Positions 5,663 through 12,698 of a DNA stretch of 13,174 nucleotides are shown piece after piece. Origin of the DNA: an uncultured Erysipelotrichaceae bacterium. GTDB lineage: Bacteria > Bacillota_I > Bacilli_A > RF39 > UBA660. Position numbers and translations under genes: made by a program. How positions within the stretch are numbered: position 1 is the first letter of the stretch; the number at the start of each line of letters is the position of its first letter. Location: NCBI GenBank assembly GCA_902797005.1, contig CADBRE010000065.1, positions 1-13,174 of the forward strand. The letters are read 5' to 3'. The notes beneath the pieces are model-generated. The model did no database searches. It was not told the origin of the DNA and saw nothing but the letters and a program-made list of their open reading frames with translations.

Positions 5663-7480
5663 TTACTTTCCTAGTTTTTTAGCATCTTCTTTTTTTCTAA
5701 GCTCAGTGTTTAATATTTTCTTTCTTAGTCTAAATCCTTTAGGAGTTACTTCAACTAATTCATCATTATTTATATAGTCTAGTGCTTTTTCAAGAGTTAA
5801 TTGTCTAGGTCTTTTTAATACTACAGTATGGTCTTTAGAAGCACTTCTTGTATTTGTTAGGTTTTTAGATTTAACTGCATTTACAGCAAGGTCTAAGTCT
5901 TTGTTTGATTCACCAACGATCATACCTTCATATACTTCAGTGCCTGGCTCGATGAACATAACACCTCTGTCTTCTAATGCACCTAGGGCATATGCTGTTG
6001 CTTTACCGTTTTCCATAGATACAAGCACACCAAGTTTTCTTTCACCAACATTTGCATTTGTAAGTGGTCCGTATTCTTTAAATGTATGGTTTATTATTCC
6101 ATATCCTCTTGTTAAAATTAAGAATTCATTTACAAATCCTATTAATCCACGAGATGGAACAATATATTCTAGTTTAGTGTTTGTTTCAAATGGTTTCATA
6201 CTTACCATAGTACCGTTTCTATTAGCTAAACTTTCTATTACAGCACCAACTGTATCACTAGGAGCTTCGATAAGTACTTCTTCATAAGGTTCCTGCTTAA
6301 CACCATTTATTTCTTTTACTATTACTTCTGGCTTAGATACTTGAAGTTCAAATCCTTCTCTTCTCATGTTTTCAATTAGTATAGATAGGTGAAGTTCACC
6401 ACGACCTGATACTAACCATGATTCTTGATCAGCTTGTTTTACTCTTAAAGATACGTCTTTTTCAAGTTCTTTCATTAGTCTTTCTTCTATTTTTCTAGCT
6501 GTTAGTAAATCTCCTTCTTTTCCTGCGAATGGAGAAGTGTTTACTCCAAAAGTCATTTGTAGTGTTGGTTCTTCTATTGTAAGTACTGGAAGAGCTTCTT
6601 CTTTTCCTACTTCACAAACTGTTTCACCTACTGATATATCAGGAAGTCCAGATATACCAACTATTTCTCCAGCTTCAGCGGATTCTATTTCTTCTCTCTT
6701 TATTCCGGTAAATCCAAATAGTTTTTGTACTCTAAATTGTTTAATGCTTCCATCTAATCTTACACAAGATACCATGTGGCCAGCTTCGATTGTACCTCTT
6801 GCTATTGTTCCTACGCCAATTCTTCCTACATAATCATTGTAGTCTAATAGTGCTGGTTGGAACTGAAGTGGTTCTTCACTATTACCTTTAGGTTCAGGTA
6901 TATTGTTAATAATTGCTTCAAATATTGGATCCATAGTATGCTCTTGTGTTGATAAGTCTTCACTTAGTGATGTTGTTCCAGCTAGTGCTGACGCATAAAT
7001 TACTGGGAAGTCTATTTGGTCGTCATTAGCACCAAGTTCTATGAAAAGCTCTAATACTTCATCTATTACTTCATTAAGACGGATATTTTCTCTATCAACT
7101 TTGTTAATAACTACTATAGGTTTTAGATTTGCTTCTAATGCTTTCTTTAAAACGAACCTTGTTTGAGGCATTGTTCCTTCTCTTGCATCAACTAACAAAA
7201 TTACACCATCAACCATGTGCATGATTCTTTCAACTTCTCCACCAAAGTCAGCATGCCCTGGTGTATCAACTATATTAATTATATAATCTTTGTAGTGTAC
7301 ACCTGTAGTTTTAGCAAGTATTGTTATTCCTCTTTCTTTTTCTATATCATTTGAGTCCATTACCCTGTCATCATGTTGTTCATTATCTCTGAATGTACCA
7401 CTTTGTTTAAGTAATTCATCTACTAATGTAGTTTTACCATGGTCAACATGGGCTATTATTGCAACGTTTCTTATTTTCAT
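5663..7480 (-). CDS. typA: Translational GTPase TypA/BipA
   Basis: TypA is a ribosome-binding GTPase related to EF-G, linked to ribosome assembly and to cold and stress growth. The 605-residue length is normal. All GTPase motifs are visible: AHVDHGKTT (10-18), RGIT (50-53), DTPGH (72-76), NKVD (126-129) and SAL (164-166). They are followed by domain II, an EF-G-like domain III ([26 protein letters not shown]), domain V ([20 protein letters not shown]) and the TypA-specific C-terminal domain ([26 protein letters not shown]). The ATG has GGAGTT eight bases upstream. Its promoter lies inside the hairpin that ends the upstream cation operon. queH follows after one base. Confidence 0.98.
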   Translation of the reverse strand: MKIRNVAIIAHVDHGKTTLVDELLKQSGTFRDNEQHDDRVMDSNDIEKERGITILAKTTGVHYKDYIINIVDTPGHADFGGEVERIMHMVDGVILLVDAREGTMPQTRFVLKKALEANLKPIVVINKVDRENIRLNEVIDEVLELFIELGANDDQIDFPVIYASALAGTTSLSEDLSTQEHTMDPIFEAIINNIPEPKGNSEEPLQFQPALLDYNDYVGRIGVGTIARGTIEAGHMVSCVRLDGSIKQFRVQKLFGFTGIKREEIESAEAGEIVGISGLPDISVGETVCEVGKEEALPVLTIEEPTLQMTFGVNTSPFAGKEGDLLTARKIEERLMKELEKDVSLRVKQADQESWLVSGRGELHLSILIENMRREGFELQVSKPEVIVKEINGVKQEPYEEVLIEAPSDTVGAVIESLANRNGTMVSMKPFETNTKLEYIVPSRGLIGFVNEFLILTRGYGIINHTFKEYGPLTNANVGERKLGVLVSMENGKATAYALGALEDRGVMFIEPGTEVYEGMIVGESNKDLDLAVNAVKSKNLTNTRSASKDHTVVLKRPRQLTLEKALDYINNDELVEVTPKGFRLRKKILNTELRKKEDAKKLGK

Positions 7481-7497
7481 TTGTTTTCAACTCCTTC

Positions 7498-7527
7498 AAA
7501 AAACCTAGTGTATTATATCACTAGGTT
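7498..7527 (-). terminator. Intrinsic terminator of the cation-transport operon
   Basis: AACCTAGTG (7502-7510) and CACTAGGTT (7519-7527) form a perfect 9-bp stem, followed on the minus strand by six T (7503-7498). It ends transcription coming from the exchanger gene (stop at 7578). Its loop carries the -10 element of the typA promoter. Confidence 0.85.
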
Positions 7528-7541
7528 AGTGTATTTGTAAA
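7512..7541 (-). promoter_or_regulatory. Probable typA promoter embedded in the upstream terminator
   Basis: On the minus strand TTTACA (7541-7536), 18 bp and TATAAT (7517-7512) give a good sigma-A-like promoter. The -10 occupies the loop of the terminator at 7498-7527. The predicted start near 7505 lies in the distal arm, leaving a leader of about 25 bases before the typA ATG that no longer contains the hairpin. Confidence 0.65.
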
Positions 7542-7577
7542 GTTTTTTGTGCAGTTTTTGATACACTTTTGCTTGTT

Positions 7578-8531
7578 CTAAGATAAAAACATATATAAAT
7601 AGTAAACTAAGAATACTATTACCATTAGAATGCCTTCTCTTCTTGTTAGTTCTTTATCACTTCTACCGAATAAATAGAACATAACTGCAGCTATAAGAAC
7701 AACGCCTGTATCTACTAAATTGAATGCACTAGATGTATATCCTCCATAGATAAGTGTTGGAAGGCCTAGGACTACACATATATTAAATATATTAGTTCCA
7801 ATTATGTTTCCTACTGCCATGTCAAATTCGCCTTTTCTAGCAGATCCTACTGTCATGGTAAGTTCTGGAAGCGATGTTCCTATGACTATAGCTGTCATTG
7901 TTATTATCTTTTGACTAATGCCTATTTTTTCAGCCACTAATACTGCATTATCTACTACTACTTCACTAGCAAATACTATTATTATTAAAGTTATGGCTAT
8001 ATATGCAATCGATTCAATAAGTGAGTATTTTGCCTCATCTTCATAATCCTTTTTGTTTTTTCTTACAATTGAAATAATATAGTATATAAAGAAGCCAAAC
8101 CATAGCATTAACATTAATGCATCCACTCTTGAAAGTCCATTTAACTTATTTCTTGAGAATAATGAATCACTTAGTAGCACGAAGAATGCTAAAGTTACGA
8201 ATACTAATATAGGTAATTCTTTTTTTATTGTTCTTTCTTTTACTTTGATAGGTTTTACTATGGCGGCCAAACCAACTATAAGAAGTATATTTACTATGCA
8301 AGAACCAACAACATTTGCTATTGTCATATCTGAATTGCCACTTGCTATTGAATTAAAGGATATTGCAAGTTCTGGTGCACAAGTTCCAAATGCGGCGATT
8401 GTTAAAGCTATTAGCATTTTAGGTACTTTTAACTTTATTGCTAGAGATGAAGAAGCATCTACGAATAAGTCTGATGATAGTATAAGCGCTACTAATCCAG
8501 CTACGAGAAACGCTATATTTACAAGTATCAC
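7578..8531 (-). CDS. Calcium/sodium antiporter, CaxA/YrbG-like (Na_Ca_ex)
   Basis: This is a CaCA-superfamily exchanger of 317 residues with about ten hydrophobic helices. The two inverted alpha-repeats are clear: GTCAPELAISFNSIASG with IANVVGSCIVN (49-81), and GTSLPELTMTVGSARKG with VGNIIGTNIFN (218-250). Both keep the acidic PEL glutamates (E54, E223) that bind calcium and sodium in the family. A charged cytosolic loop near 156-170 (RKNKKDYEDEAK) separates the halves. The start is GTG, not ATG. It overlaps the TGA of the ATPase gene as GTGA and has GAGGTGA at the proper distance upstream. Together with the ATPase it probably exports calcium; manganese or other divalent ions are alternatives. 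Confidence 0.93.
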   Translation of the reverse strand: MILVNIAFLVAGLVALILSSDLFVDASSSLAIKLKVPKMLIALTIAAFGTCAPELAISFNSIASGNSDMTIANVVGSCIVNILLIVGLAAIVKPIKVKERTIKKELPILVFVTLAFFVLLSDSLFSRNKLNGLSRVDALMLMLWFGFFIYYIISIVRKNKKDYEDEAKYSLIESIAYIAITLIIIVFASEVVVDNAVLVAEKIGISQKIITMTAIVIGTSLPELTMTVGSARKGEFDMAVGNIIGTNIFNICVVLGLPTLIYGGYTSSAFNLVDTGVVLIAAVMFYLFGRSDKELTRREGILMVIVFLVYYLYMFLS

Positions 8532-11179
8532 TTATCTTCACCTCTTTTTCTTATAAAGTATTTATTAAGCTCGCTTATTATAACTATTGGTAAAGCAAGT
8601 AAGAACAGAACAATTACATCTTTATATTTTACTGTTGTTAATCCTAGGAATGAAGATACTACATCGTTTTCTACTGCTAATACTTGAAGAGCCAAAACAG
8701 CTATTACTCCATAAAGTAAGTATTTATTTTCTCTTAATGGCTTTTTGAATATAGATACACTTTCACTTCTGCAGTTAAAACAATGAATGTTTTGCATGAA
8801 TACCATAAGTATTAATATATAAGTTCTTGCTAAAGTCATATCTAAGTGTAAGCCATTTAACAAATATGACCAAACTAAGAATACTGTTATGCCCATAAAG
8901 AAACCGTTTAGTACTATTTCGTTTATTAGTAGTCTATCAAATAATCCTTCTGAAGGTTTTCTAGGATGTCTTTTCATTATGTCTTTTTCTCCAGTTTCAA
9001 ATGATAATGCTACATCTTGAAGTCCATCAGTTACTAAGTTAAGCCAAAGAAGTTGTACTGCAGTTAATGGAGCTGGAAAGTTAAATACTATAGATAGCAC
9101 AAAGAATATTACTTCACAAACACCACATGATAAAAGCATATGGACTACTTTTCTTACATTTGAGTATGATATTCTTCCTTCTTCTACACCGCCAACAATT
9201 GAAGAGAACTTATCATCAACTATTATTAATGAACCTGTTTCTTTTGCAACATCTGTTCCACTACCCATTGCAACCGATACATTAGCAGCTTTTAGTGCAG
9301 GAGAGTCATTTACTCCATCGCCTGTTACTGCTATGAATTCTCCCATTCTTTTGAAAGATTCTACTATCTCAAGTTTTTGAATTGGGGTTACTCGTGCAAA
9401 TACTGTTTTATCCTTTATGTAGCTATCAAATTCTGTGCCGCCTTTTAATCTTTCTCTATCTAAATCTACACCAGTTACTACTTCTTCTTCATTAGATGCA
9501 ATTTTTAAATCTTTTCCAACTGCATATGCTGTTAGTGGATGATCTCCGGTAATCATTACAACTTTAATTCCAGCATTTTTGCATTTGTTAACTGCTTCTT
9601 TTGCATCTTCTCTAACAGGATCAACAAAGGCAATTAGACCTATAAATGTTAGTGAAGGAATATCTTCTTCTGTATATTTTTCTTTTTCTTTAAAGTTTTT
9701 AATTTCACCACTAGCGAAAGCTAATACCCTATATCCATTTCTTGCTAGTTCTTCATTTTGTTTTCTTATGCTGTCTTTATTTATTTTTACTTTTCTTCCG
9801 TTTGACATTATGCTTGTTGAAAATTCAAGAACCTTTTCAAGTGAGCCTTTTACTGATACATAAGTTTTATCATTTTTATAGAAACAACTAGAGTATCCTG
9901 CTTCAGATTCATATGGTATTCTACCTAATACTTCGTCTTCAATTTTCATATTATGTTTATAGCTTAAGGCAAGCAAGGCTATTTCCATTGAGTCGCCTAA
10001 AGAAACCCATTCATTTTTAACTTTTGTTAATGAAGCTTCATTATTAAGTGCTCCTTCTTTTATGATTAAGTCAAGACTCTTTAAATTCTTTCCAAGTATT
10101 TTACCTTTATCGTTGTAGCCTATTCCACTTACTTCATATGTTTCACCACTAGGTAATACTATTTTTTTAACTGTTTGTTCATTTAATGTAAGTGTTCCTG
10201 TTTTATCAGTAGCAATCACAGTAGCGCTTCCTAACGCCTCGACTGCATTTAGTTTTTTTACTAATACATTTCTTTTAGCCATTTTATTTGAACTAATTGA
10301 TAAAGATAATGTTATTACCATTGGAAGGCCTTCTGGAATAGCTGAAACTGATAAAGCTACTACTAAGAAGAATATCTCTCTTGTTGTATAGTTTTTAAAG
10401 TATAGTACAAATGATATTACAAGGGCTAGAACTGCTATGATTATTCCCAATTGTTTTGTGAACTTTTCCATTCTTATTTGAAGTGGTGTTTGTGCTTCTT
10501 CTTTTTCTAATACTTCTTTAGCTATTTTGCCGAGCTCGGTATGCGTTCCTGTAGCGACAACTACACCTTTAGCTCTTCCTCTCATAACTGATGTTCCTAC
10601 ATAAGCCATGTTAGATCTATCATTTAGTATTACATCTTCTTCAAGAACTCTACTATTTCTTTCTCTTGCAATACTTTCGCCAGTTAATAAAGACTCATCT
10701 ATACTTAAATTTTGTACTTCAAAAAGTCGTATATCTGCAGGAACTCTTGTGCCACTTTCTAAAAGAACTATATCTCCTATTACTACTTCAGTTGAAGGAA
10801 TTACTTTTACTTTTCCGTCCCTTATAACACTAGCTTCTACTTTAATTAGCTTAGTTAAGTTTTCACTTGCCTTGTTACTTCTATATTCTTCATAAGCTCC
10901 TAGTATTGCATCAGAAACAACTACTATTAGTATAAATATACCATCAGTTATTTCGTTTACTACAAAAGAGAGTACCATGGCTATTAATAATATATAAACT
11001 ATTGGAGAAGCAAACTGACTAAAGAATATACTTATAAAACCTTTTTGCTTCTTCTTAGGTAATTCATTCTTTCCATATTTTTTTAATCTTTTACTTACTT
11101 CTTTACTTGTTAATCCTTCTTTAGTTGTTTCTAGTTTTTCAAGTACATCACTTGCCTTTAATAAATGACTATCCTTCAT
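8528..11179 (-). CDS. Cation-translocating P-type ATPase, P2A calcium-type
   Basis: The 883-residue ATP-driven pump is complete. It has an N-terminal cation-ATPase domain (1-70), the actuator motif LLTGES (164-169), the TM4 motif SAIPEGLP (279-286), phosphorylation site DKTGTLT (D325), nucleotide-domain KGS (444-446), MITGDHP (542-548) and hinge TGDGVND (619-625). A C-terminal membrane domain contains NLVTDG (714-719). PEGLP and NLVTDG match the calcium-site helices of SERCA/LMCA-like pumps, and the IHCFNCRSES phrase (798-807) is common in bacterial P2 pumps. The TM5 segment SCGVCEV keeps the site-I glutamate (E689), but a glycine stands where SERCA has Asn768, so site I may be altered. Calcium export is the likely role; sodium or manganese is possible. 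The gene is 15 bases after an unknown gene and overlaps the exchanger gene. Confidence 0.93.
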   Translation of the reverse strand: MKDSHLLKASDVLEKLETTKEGLTSKEVSKRLKKYGKNELPKKKQKGFISIFFSQFASPIVYILLIAMVLSFVVNEITDGIFILIVVVSDAILGAYEEYRSNKASENLTKLIKVEASVIRDGKVKVIPSTEVVIGDIVLLESGTRVPADIRLFEVQNLSIDESLLTGESIARERNSRVLEEDVILNDRSNMAYVGTSVMRGRAKGVVVATGTHTELGKIAKEVLEKEEAQTPLQIRMEKFTKQLGIIIAVLALVISFVLYFKNYTTREIFFLVVALSVSAIPEGLPMVITLSLSISSNKMAKRNVLVKKLNAVEALGSATVIATDKTGTLTLNEQTVKKIVLPSGETYEVSGIGYNDKGKILGKNLKSLDLIIKEGALNNEASLTKVKNEWVSLGDSMEIALLALSYKHNMKIEDEVLGRIPYESEAGYSSCFYKNDKTYVSVKGSLEKVLEFSTSIMSNGRKVKINKDSIRKQNEELARNGYRVLAFASGEIKNFKEKEKYTEEDIPSLTFIGLIAFVDPVREDAKEAVNKCKNAGIKVVMITGDHPLTAYAVGKDLKIASNEEEVVTGVDLDRERLKGGTEFDSYIKDKTVFARVTPIQKLEIVESFKRMGEFIAVTGDGVNDSPALKAANVSVAMGSGTDVAKETGSLIIVDDKFSSIVGGVEEGRISYSNVRKVVHMLLSCGVCEVIFFVLSIVFNFPAPLTAVQLLWLNLVTDGLQDVALSFETGEKDIMKRHPRKPSEGLFDRLLINEIVLNGFFMGITVFLVWSYLLNGLHLDMTLARTYILILMVFMQNIHCFNCRSESVSIFKKPLRENKYLLYGVIAVLALQVLAVENDVVSSFLGLTTVKYKDVIVLFLLALPIVIISELNKYFIRKRGEDK

Positions 11180-11194
11180 ATTCTTTTTCCCTTC

Positions 11195-11470
11195 CTATTT
11201 ATTAGTGTAGTTATAATAATTAATTTCAGCTAATTCTTCACTTACACTTTCCAAATCATCTGCATCTACTTCTGTTTCTAATACACTTTCTATTTCTAGA
11301 ATTAAACTGGAGATAGATCCAAACTCTTCATAGTTAATACCATATCTATTTAATATTTCTATATGCGAATCTCTTAGTATTAACCCATTCTTTCTTTTCT
11401 TTAGTTCATCAGTTAATTTAACTTCACTTATTATTTCTTCTATATTTATCTCATTACCATTTATTTTCAT
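11195..11470 (-). CDS. Small acidic protein of unknown function (91 aa), first gene of the cation operon
   Basis: I do not recognise this protein. It is 91 residues, has no membrane helix or cysteine, and is rich in Glu, Ile, Leu and Asn. It looks largely helical with a strongly acidic C-terminal half (LEIESVLETEVDADDLESVSEEL). The middle (ILRDSHIEILNRYGINYEEFGS) resembles a helix-turn unit. It lies 15 bases before the P-type ATPase start on the same strand and 28 bases after the terminator of the TasA-like gene, so it probably heads the operon with the pump and the exchanger. The leader is very short, and only a weak ribosome-binding site (AAGG, distant) is visible. A cytosolic regulator or accessory of the pump is possible, but this is inference from position. 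Confidence 0.7.
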   Translation of the reverse strand: MKINGNEINIEEIISEVKLTDELKKRKNGLILRDSHIEILNRYGINYEEFGSISSLILEIESVLETEVDADDLESVSEELAEINYYNYTNK

Positions 11471-11493
11471 ATCTATATTTTACCTTAAATAAG

Positions 11494-11525
11494 AAAAAAA
11501 GTCATTACTTTATGAGTAATAACTT
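11494..11525 (-). terminator. Intrinsic terminator after the Cys-rich TasA-like gene
   Basis: AAGTCATTACT (11499-11509) and AGTAATAACTT (11515-11525) form an 11-bp stem with one G-U pair and a 5-base loop. It is followed on the minus strand by seven T (11500-11494) and starts 7 bases after the stop codon. Confidence 0.8.
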
Positions 11526-11532
11526 TTTATAA

Positions 11533-12369
11533 TTAATTACAAGAACAAGAAGCAGACTGCTGCAAACCAAGAGTATCATAGAGCCCTCCAAGATTATCAT
11601 GACAGGAGTTGTATAGCTGATCATCATCGTCACTAGTAGTACAAAACCACAAAGGTGATGTACCATGTAAGTCAGCACCATCACACACAGTTACTTCATT
11701 TGAACTTGAGACATATGAACAAGCTTCCATCGTTGCAGTTCCATTCTCACATGTATATGTTGCAAATATTTTATCATTTGTTGGCTGTGTTTTAGTTAAA
11801 CCACTTCCATCATCATATAATGTACATGATGTTACTGGCGCAGTTGTCCCTTCTGTTATCATTATGCTTCCAGTAAACGATTTACCCATATCACTACTTT
11901 GATCTGCATTTGCATCATTTAGGTATCTAAAGTTTACTGTGTATGTGTGTTTTGCATTTATTGCTAGTGGCACACTGTGAACTAATACTGTGTCAGTTGC
12001 TGCTGCACTCTTAGGTACATCTGTCCAGTCTTGGCTTATTCCACCACCAGAACCTTCTATTTGATACTGTAAGTATCCTTCTGTTACGAAAGTATTTACT
12101 AGATTCTTTATGACTATATCATAGTCATAAGATGCATCTGTTTTACTTTCTACTGAGAATGTTTTTGATGCTGTCCATCCAGGCTTAATTGCAGTATTTG
12201 TTATAGCTGCATTTGTGTCAGAAAATATAACTCTTAGGTTAGCAGTATTAACTGACATTGTTTTTCCTGTTCCTTCTATTTGTACTGTGAAGTATGCTAC
12301 TGATACTCCTATAGCTAGAACAAGAGCGCTTACTATACTAGCAAGTAAATATGTTTTTGTTTTACTCAT
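11533..12369 (-). CDS. Exported TasA-like protein with a cysteine-rich C-terminal domain (278 aa)
   Basis: The N-terminus (MSKTKTYLLASIVSALVLAI, then GVSVAYFTVQ) is a signal peptide of the kind cut by SipW enzymes, with the AYF-like motif at the cleavage region. Residues about 35-178 are beta-rich and cysteine-free, with TasA/camelysin-like phrases (FSVESKTDASYDYDIVIKNL, HTYTVNFRYLND, GKSFTGSIMITEGT). The last 97 residues hold all eight cysteines (182, 207, 217, 229, 243, 256, 275, 277), an acidic TSDDDD patch and the terminal CSCN. That tail looks like a separate disulfide-bonded domain that I cannot assign to a family. AGGAG precedes the ATG at a spacing of eight. The gene is monocistronic, with its own promoter and terminator, and divergent from a small XRE repressor. 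The signal peptidase gene is about 6.6 kb away. Confidence 0.65.
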   Translation of the reverse strand: MSKTKTYLLASIVSALVLAIGVSVAYFTVQIEGTGKTMSVNTANLRVIFSDTNAAITNTAIKPGWTASKTFSVESKTDASYDYDIVIKNLVNTFVTEGYLQYQIEGSGGGISQDWTDVPKSAAATDTVLVHSVPLAINAKHTYTVNFRYLNDANADQSSDMGKSFTGSIMITEGTTAPVTSCTLYDDGSGLTKTQPTNDKIFATYTCENGTATMEACSYVSSSNEVTVCDGADLHGTSPLWFCTTSDDDDQLYNSCHDNLGGLYDTLGLQQSASCSCN

Positions 12370-12396
12370 TTGTTTTATCTCCTACTTTCTAGATAC

Positions 12397-12425
12397 ATTA
12401 TACACGATTTTTCATGTATATGCAA
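12397..12425 (-). promoter_or_regulatory. Promoter of the Cys-rich TasA-like gene
   Basis: On the minus strand TTGCAT (12425-12420), 17 bp and a perfect TATAAT (12402-12397) precede the gene. The weak -35 is covered by the ATGTAT palindrome, so repression by a bound protein is plausible. Confidence 0.6.
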
Positions 12426-12458
12426 TACATTAATTTTAATGTATGTACAATTAATGTA
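12414..12458. promoter_or_regulatory. Candidate operator cluster between the TasA-like gene and the divergent XRE gene
   Basis: ATGTAT (12414-12419) pairs as an inverted repeat with ATACAT (12425-12430). ATACATTAA (12425-12433) pairs perfectly with TTAATGTAT (12436-12444) around TT. A further half-site TTAATGTA follows at 12451-12458. The repeated half-site ATACATTAA/TTAATGTAT covers the -35 of the TasA-like promoter and the start region of the XRE gene, the expected place for an operator of the adjacent XRE protein. Confidence 0.6.
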
Positions 12459-12467
12459 GGTGATGTT

Positions 12468-12695
12468 ATGAGACTTAAAGATTTAAGAGAAGATAAAGAT
12501 TTATATCAAAAAGATGTAGCTAAACTTTTAAATACTACACAACAAGTTTATAGTGAATATGAACTTGGTATAAGGTATATGCCTATAGATAAGTTAATTG
12601 TGCTTGCAAAGTTTTATAATACTAGTATTGATTATATTGTTGGCTTAACAAATGAAATTAGGCCTTATAAGAGAAATACAAAGATGGATAAATAG
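12468..12695 (+). CDS. Small XRE-family transcriptional regulator (75 aa)
   Basis: This is a stand-alone HTH_3 DNA-binding protein. The helix-turn-helix is in LREDKDLYQKDVAKLLNTTQ and QVYSEYELGIRYMPIDKLIVLAKFYNTSIDYIVG, the usual XRE pattern, followed by a short basic tail (RPYKRNTKMDK). The frame is open from an ATG at 12414, but that would cover the palindromes. ATG 12468 has AGGTGAT directly upstream and begins with the normal XRE N-terminus (MRLKDLRE), so it is chosen. The gene is divergent from the Cys-rich TasA-like gene and separated from it by candidate operators. Likely functions are autoregulation and repression of that gene, reminiscent of SinR over tasA in Bacillus. It could instead be a remnant phage-type repressor. 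Confidence 0.85.
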   Translation: MRLKDLREDKDLYQKDVAKLLNTTQQVYSEYELGIRYMPIDKLIVLAKFYNTSIDYIVGLTNEIRPYKRNTKMDK

Positions 12696-12698
12696 TTA

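Noticed and set aside
5901..6287. 128-codon open frame on the + strand inside typA
   Set aside because: It is antisense to a certain GTPase gene, has no ribosome-binding site and reads as low-complexity Ser/Pro/Thr sequence typical of a shadow frame.
9579..10895. Two open frames of 94-95 codons on the + strand inside the P-type ATPase gene
   Set aside because: Both are antisense to well-conserved ATPase motifs and encode Ser/Leu-rich sequence without recognisable domains.
11471..11493. Promoter for the 91-residue gene (ATGACT-17-TAAAAT)
   Set aside because: The -35 falls inside the preceding terminator stem and the start would be almost leaderless. The match is too weak to list as a feature in this AT-rich sequence.
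11533..11830. Variable region of a diversity-generating retroelement in the Cys-rich tail
   Set aside because: No reverse transcriptase, template repeat or accessory gene is in the window, and the tail lacks the usual C-type lectin end. Nothing beyond its C-terminal position supports the idea.
12414..12467. Upstream ATG (12414) as the start of the small XRE gene
   Set aside because: It would add 18 residues over the palindromic operator region, has no ribosome-binding site, and homologous regulators begin at the MRLKDLRE position with AGGTGAT just upstream.
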